A DNA stretch of 48,785 nt, from assembly GCA_947379865.1 (NCBI GenBank), contig CANCOY010000011.1:1-48785 (forward strand), written 5' to 3'. Position numbers and translations under genes: made by a program. Positions 47,992 through 48,785 of the stretch are shown in pieces. The DNA is from Acetobacteraceae bacterium. GTDB taxonomy: Bacteria > Pseudomonadota > Alphaproteobacteria > Zavarziniales > Zavarziniaceae. The notes beneath the pieces were generated by a model. It searched no databases and was not told the origin of the DNA. It saw only the letters and a list, made by a program, of their open reading frames with translations. Each line of letters begins with the position of its first letter. Position 1 is the first letter of the stretch.

Positions 47992-48785
47992 ATGTCCAGA
48001 GAGATCCGGCTGAATGCCTTTGCCATGAACTGCGTCGGCCATCAGTCCTCTGGCCTGTGGCGCCACCCGCGCGATGCCTCGGCGAATTTCAACGACCTTG
48101 GCTATTGGACGTCGCTGGGCCGCACGCTGGAGCGGGGCAAGTTCGACGGGCTTTTCCTGGCGGACGTGCTGGGGGTCTATGATGTTTATGGCGGCAGTCC
48201 CGAGGCCGCCCTGCGCACGGCCACCCAGGTGCCGGTGAACGATCCGCTGCTGCTGATCCCGGCCCTTGCCCAGGTGACGGAGCATCTGGGTTTTGGCGTC
48301 ACCTGCGCCCTTACCTTCGAACAGCCCTATGTCTTTGCCCGGCGCATGTCGACGCTGGATCATCTGACGAAGGGCCGTATCGCCTGGAACATCGTCACCG
48401 GCTATCTGGAAAGTGCGTCCAAGGGCGTGGGGCAGGCGGGGCAGAGTTCCCATGACCTGCGTTACGACATGGCCGACGACTTTATGGAGGTGGTCTACAA
48501 GCTGTGGGAAGGCTCGTGGGAAGATGGTGCCGTGGTGCGGGACCGGGCGCGGGGCATCTTCACAGACCCAGAAAAGGTCCACCGGGTGCGCCACGATGGG
48601 CCGCACTACCAGGTCGACGCCATCCACCTCAGCGAACCCTCGCCCCAGCGTACGCCCGTGCTCTACCAGGCCGGCGCCTCGCCCCGGGGCCGGGCCTTTG
48701 CGGCGCGTCATGCGGAATGCGTCTTTGTGGCGGGCAATTCACCGGCCCAACTGGCGCCCATGGTGGCGGATCTGCGGGCGCGGGC
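47992..48785 (+). CDS. FMN-dependent LLM-class monooxygenase, partial (NtaA/SnaA/DszA type)
   Basis: The frame runs off the right edge; about 264 residues are visible. MSREIRLNAFAMNCVGHQSS, YVFARRMSTLDHLTKGRIAW, NIVTGYLESASKG and YQAGASPRGRAFAARHAECV are hallmarks of the NtaA/SnaA/DszA group, which uses reduced flavin from a separate reductase to oxidise nitrilotriacetate, sulfones or similar substrates. The specific substrate is unknown. GGGGA upstream of ATG 47992 supports the start. Confidence 0.92.
   Translation, partial: MSREIRLNAFAMNCVGHQSSGLWRHPRDASANFNDLGYWTSLGRTLERGKFDGLFLADVLGVYDVYGGSPEAALRTATQVPVNDPLLLIPALAQVTEHLGFGVTCALTFEQPYVFARRMSTLDHLTKGRIAWNIVTGYLESASKGVGQAGQSSHDLRYDMADDFMEVVYKLWEGSWEDGAVVRDRARGIFTDPEKVHRVRHDGPHYQVDAIHLSEPSPQRTPVLYQAGASPRGRAFAARHAECVFVAGNSPAQLAPMVADLRAR

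Overview
The window comes from a GC-rich alphaproteobacterium. This rests on a MucR/Ros zinc-finger regulator, an HDAC-like/xseB/ispA/tlyA housekeeping block, a bactofilin next to an M23 peptidase, and many PAS/REC/GAF signalling proteins. The genus cannot be fixed from sequence alone. Genes are densely packed, often with 4-base start/stop overlaps. I saw no tRNA, rRNA, CRISPR array, transposase or phage gene.

Left third (1-20.4 kb), signalling and envelope: a partial two-TM coiled-coil protein; a soluble PAS histidine kinase; a DUF1302 outer-membrane protein; an M23 peptidase plus bactofilin operon; TetR and MucR regulators; a coiled-coil protein overlapping a GAF-GAF-PAS class III nucleotide cyclase; a MarR regulator; two co-directional response regulators (one ending in a degenerate GHKL fold, one in an EAL domain); a divergent REC-winged-helix regulator; a protein that appears to be five tandem winged helices; a BamE-like lipoprotein; and a periplasmic molybdopterin-fold protein translationally coupled to a membrane histidine kinase. 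A CC-W5-GG motif recurs in the intergenic regions of this block.

Middle (20.4-28.2 kb): a LysR regulator faces an apparent operon of an NMT1/SsuA-type ABC transporter (binding protein, permease, ATPase), two SDR oxidoreductases, a DUF1989 protein, a creatininase with all five metal ligands, and an arginase-fold ureohydrolase of the guanidinobutyrase/guanidinopropionase type. The set reads as a catabolic pathway for creatinine or a related cyclic guanidino compound. The ureohydrolase may replace classical M24-fold creatinase. This is the best candidate for an undescribed system here.

Then (28.3-39.7 kb): an epoxide hydrolase, a small HTH protein, CobA, a DUF1289 protein, a PimC/PimD-like acyl-CoA dehydrogenase pair ended by a clear terminator, a second NMT1-type ABC transporter, a crotonase with non-canonical catalytic positions, an MBL-fold hydrolase, an MscS channel and a MaoC hydratase.

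Right end (39.8-48.8 kb): HDAC-like protein, xseB, ispA, a His-rich CDF metal exporter, tlyA, an RlmD-like methyltransferase and a class I methyltransferase. The CDF gene sits where dxs usually lies in this conserved order. The window closes with an amidohydrolase and an OsmC protein (minus strand) and a truncated flavin-dependent monooxygenase (plus strand).
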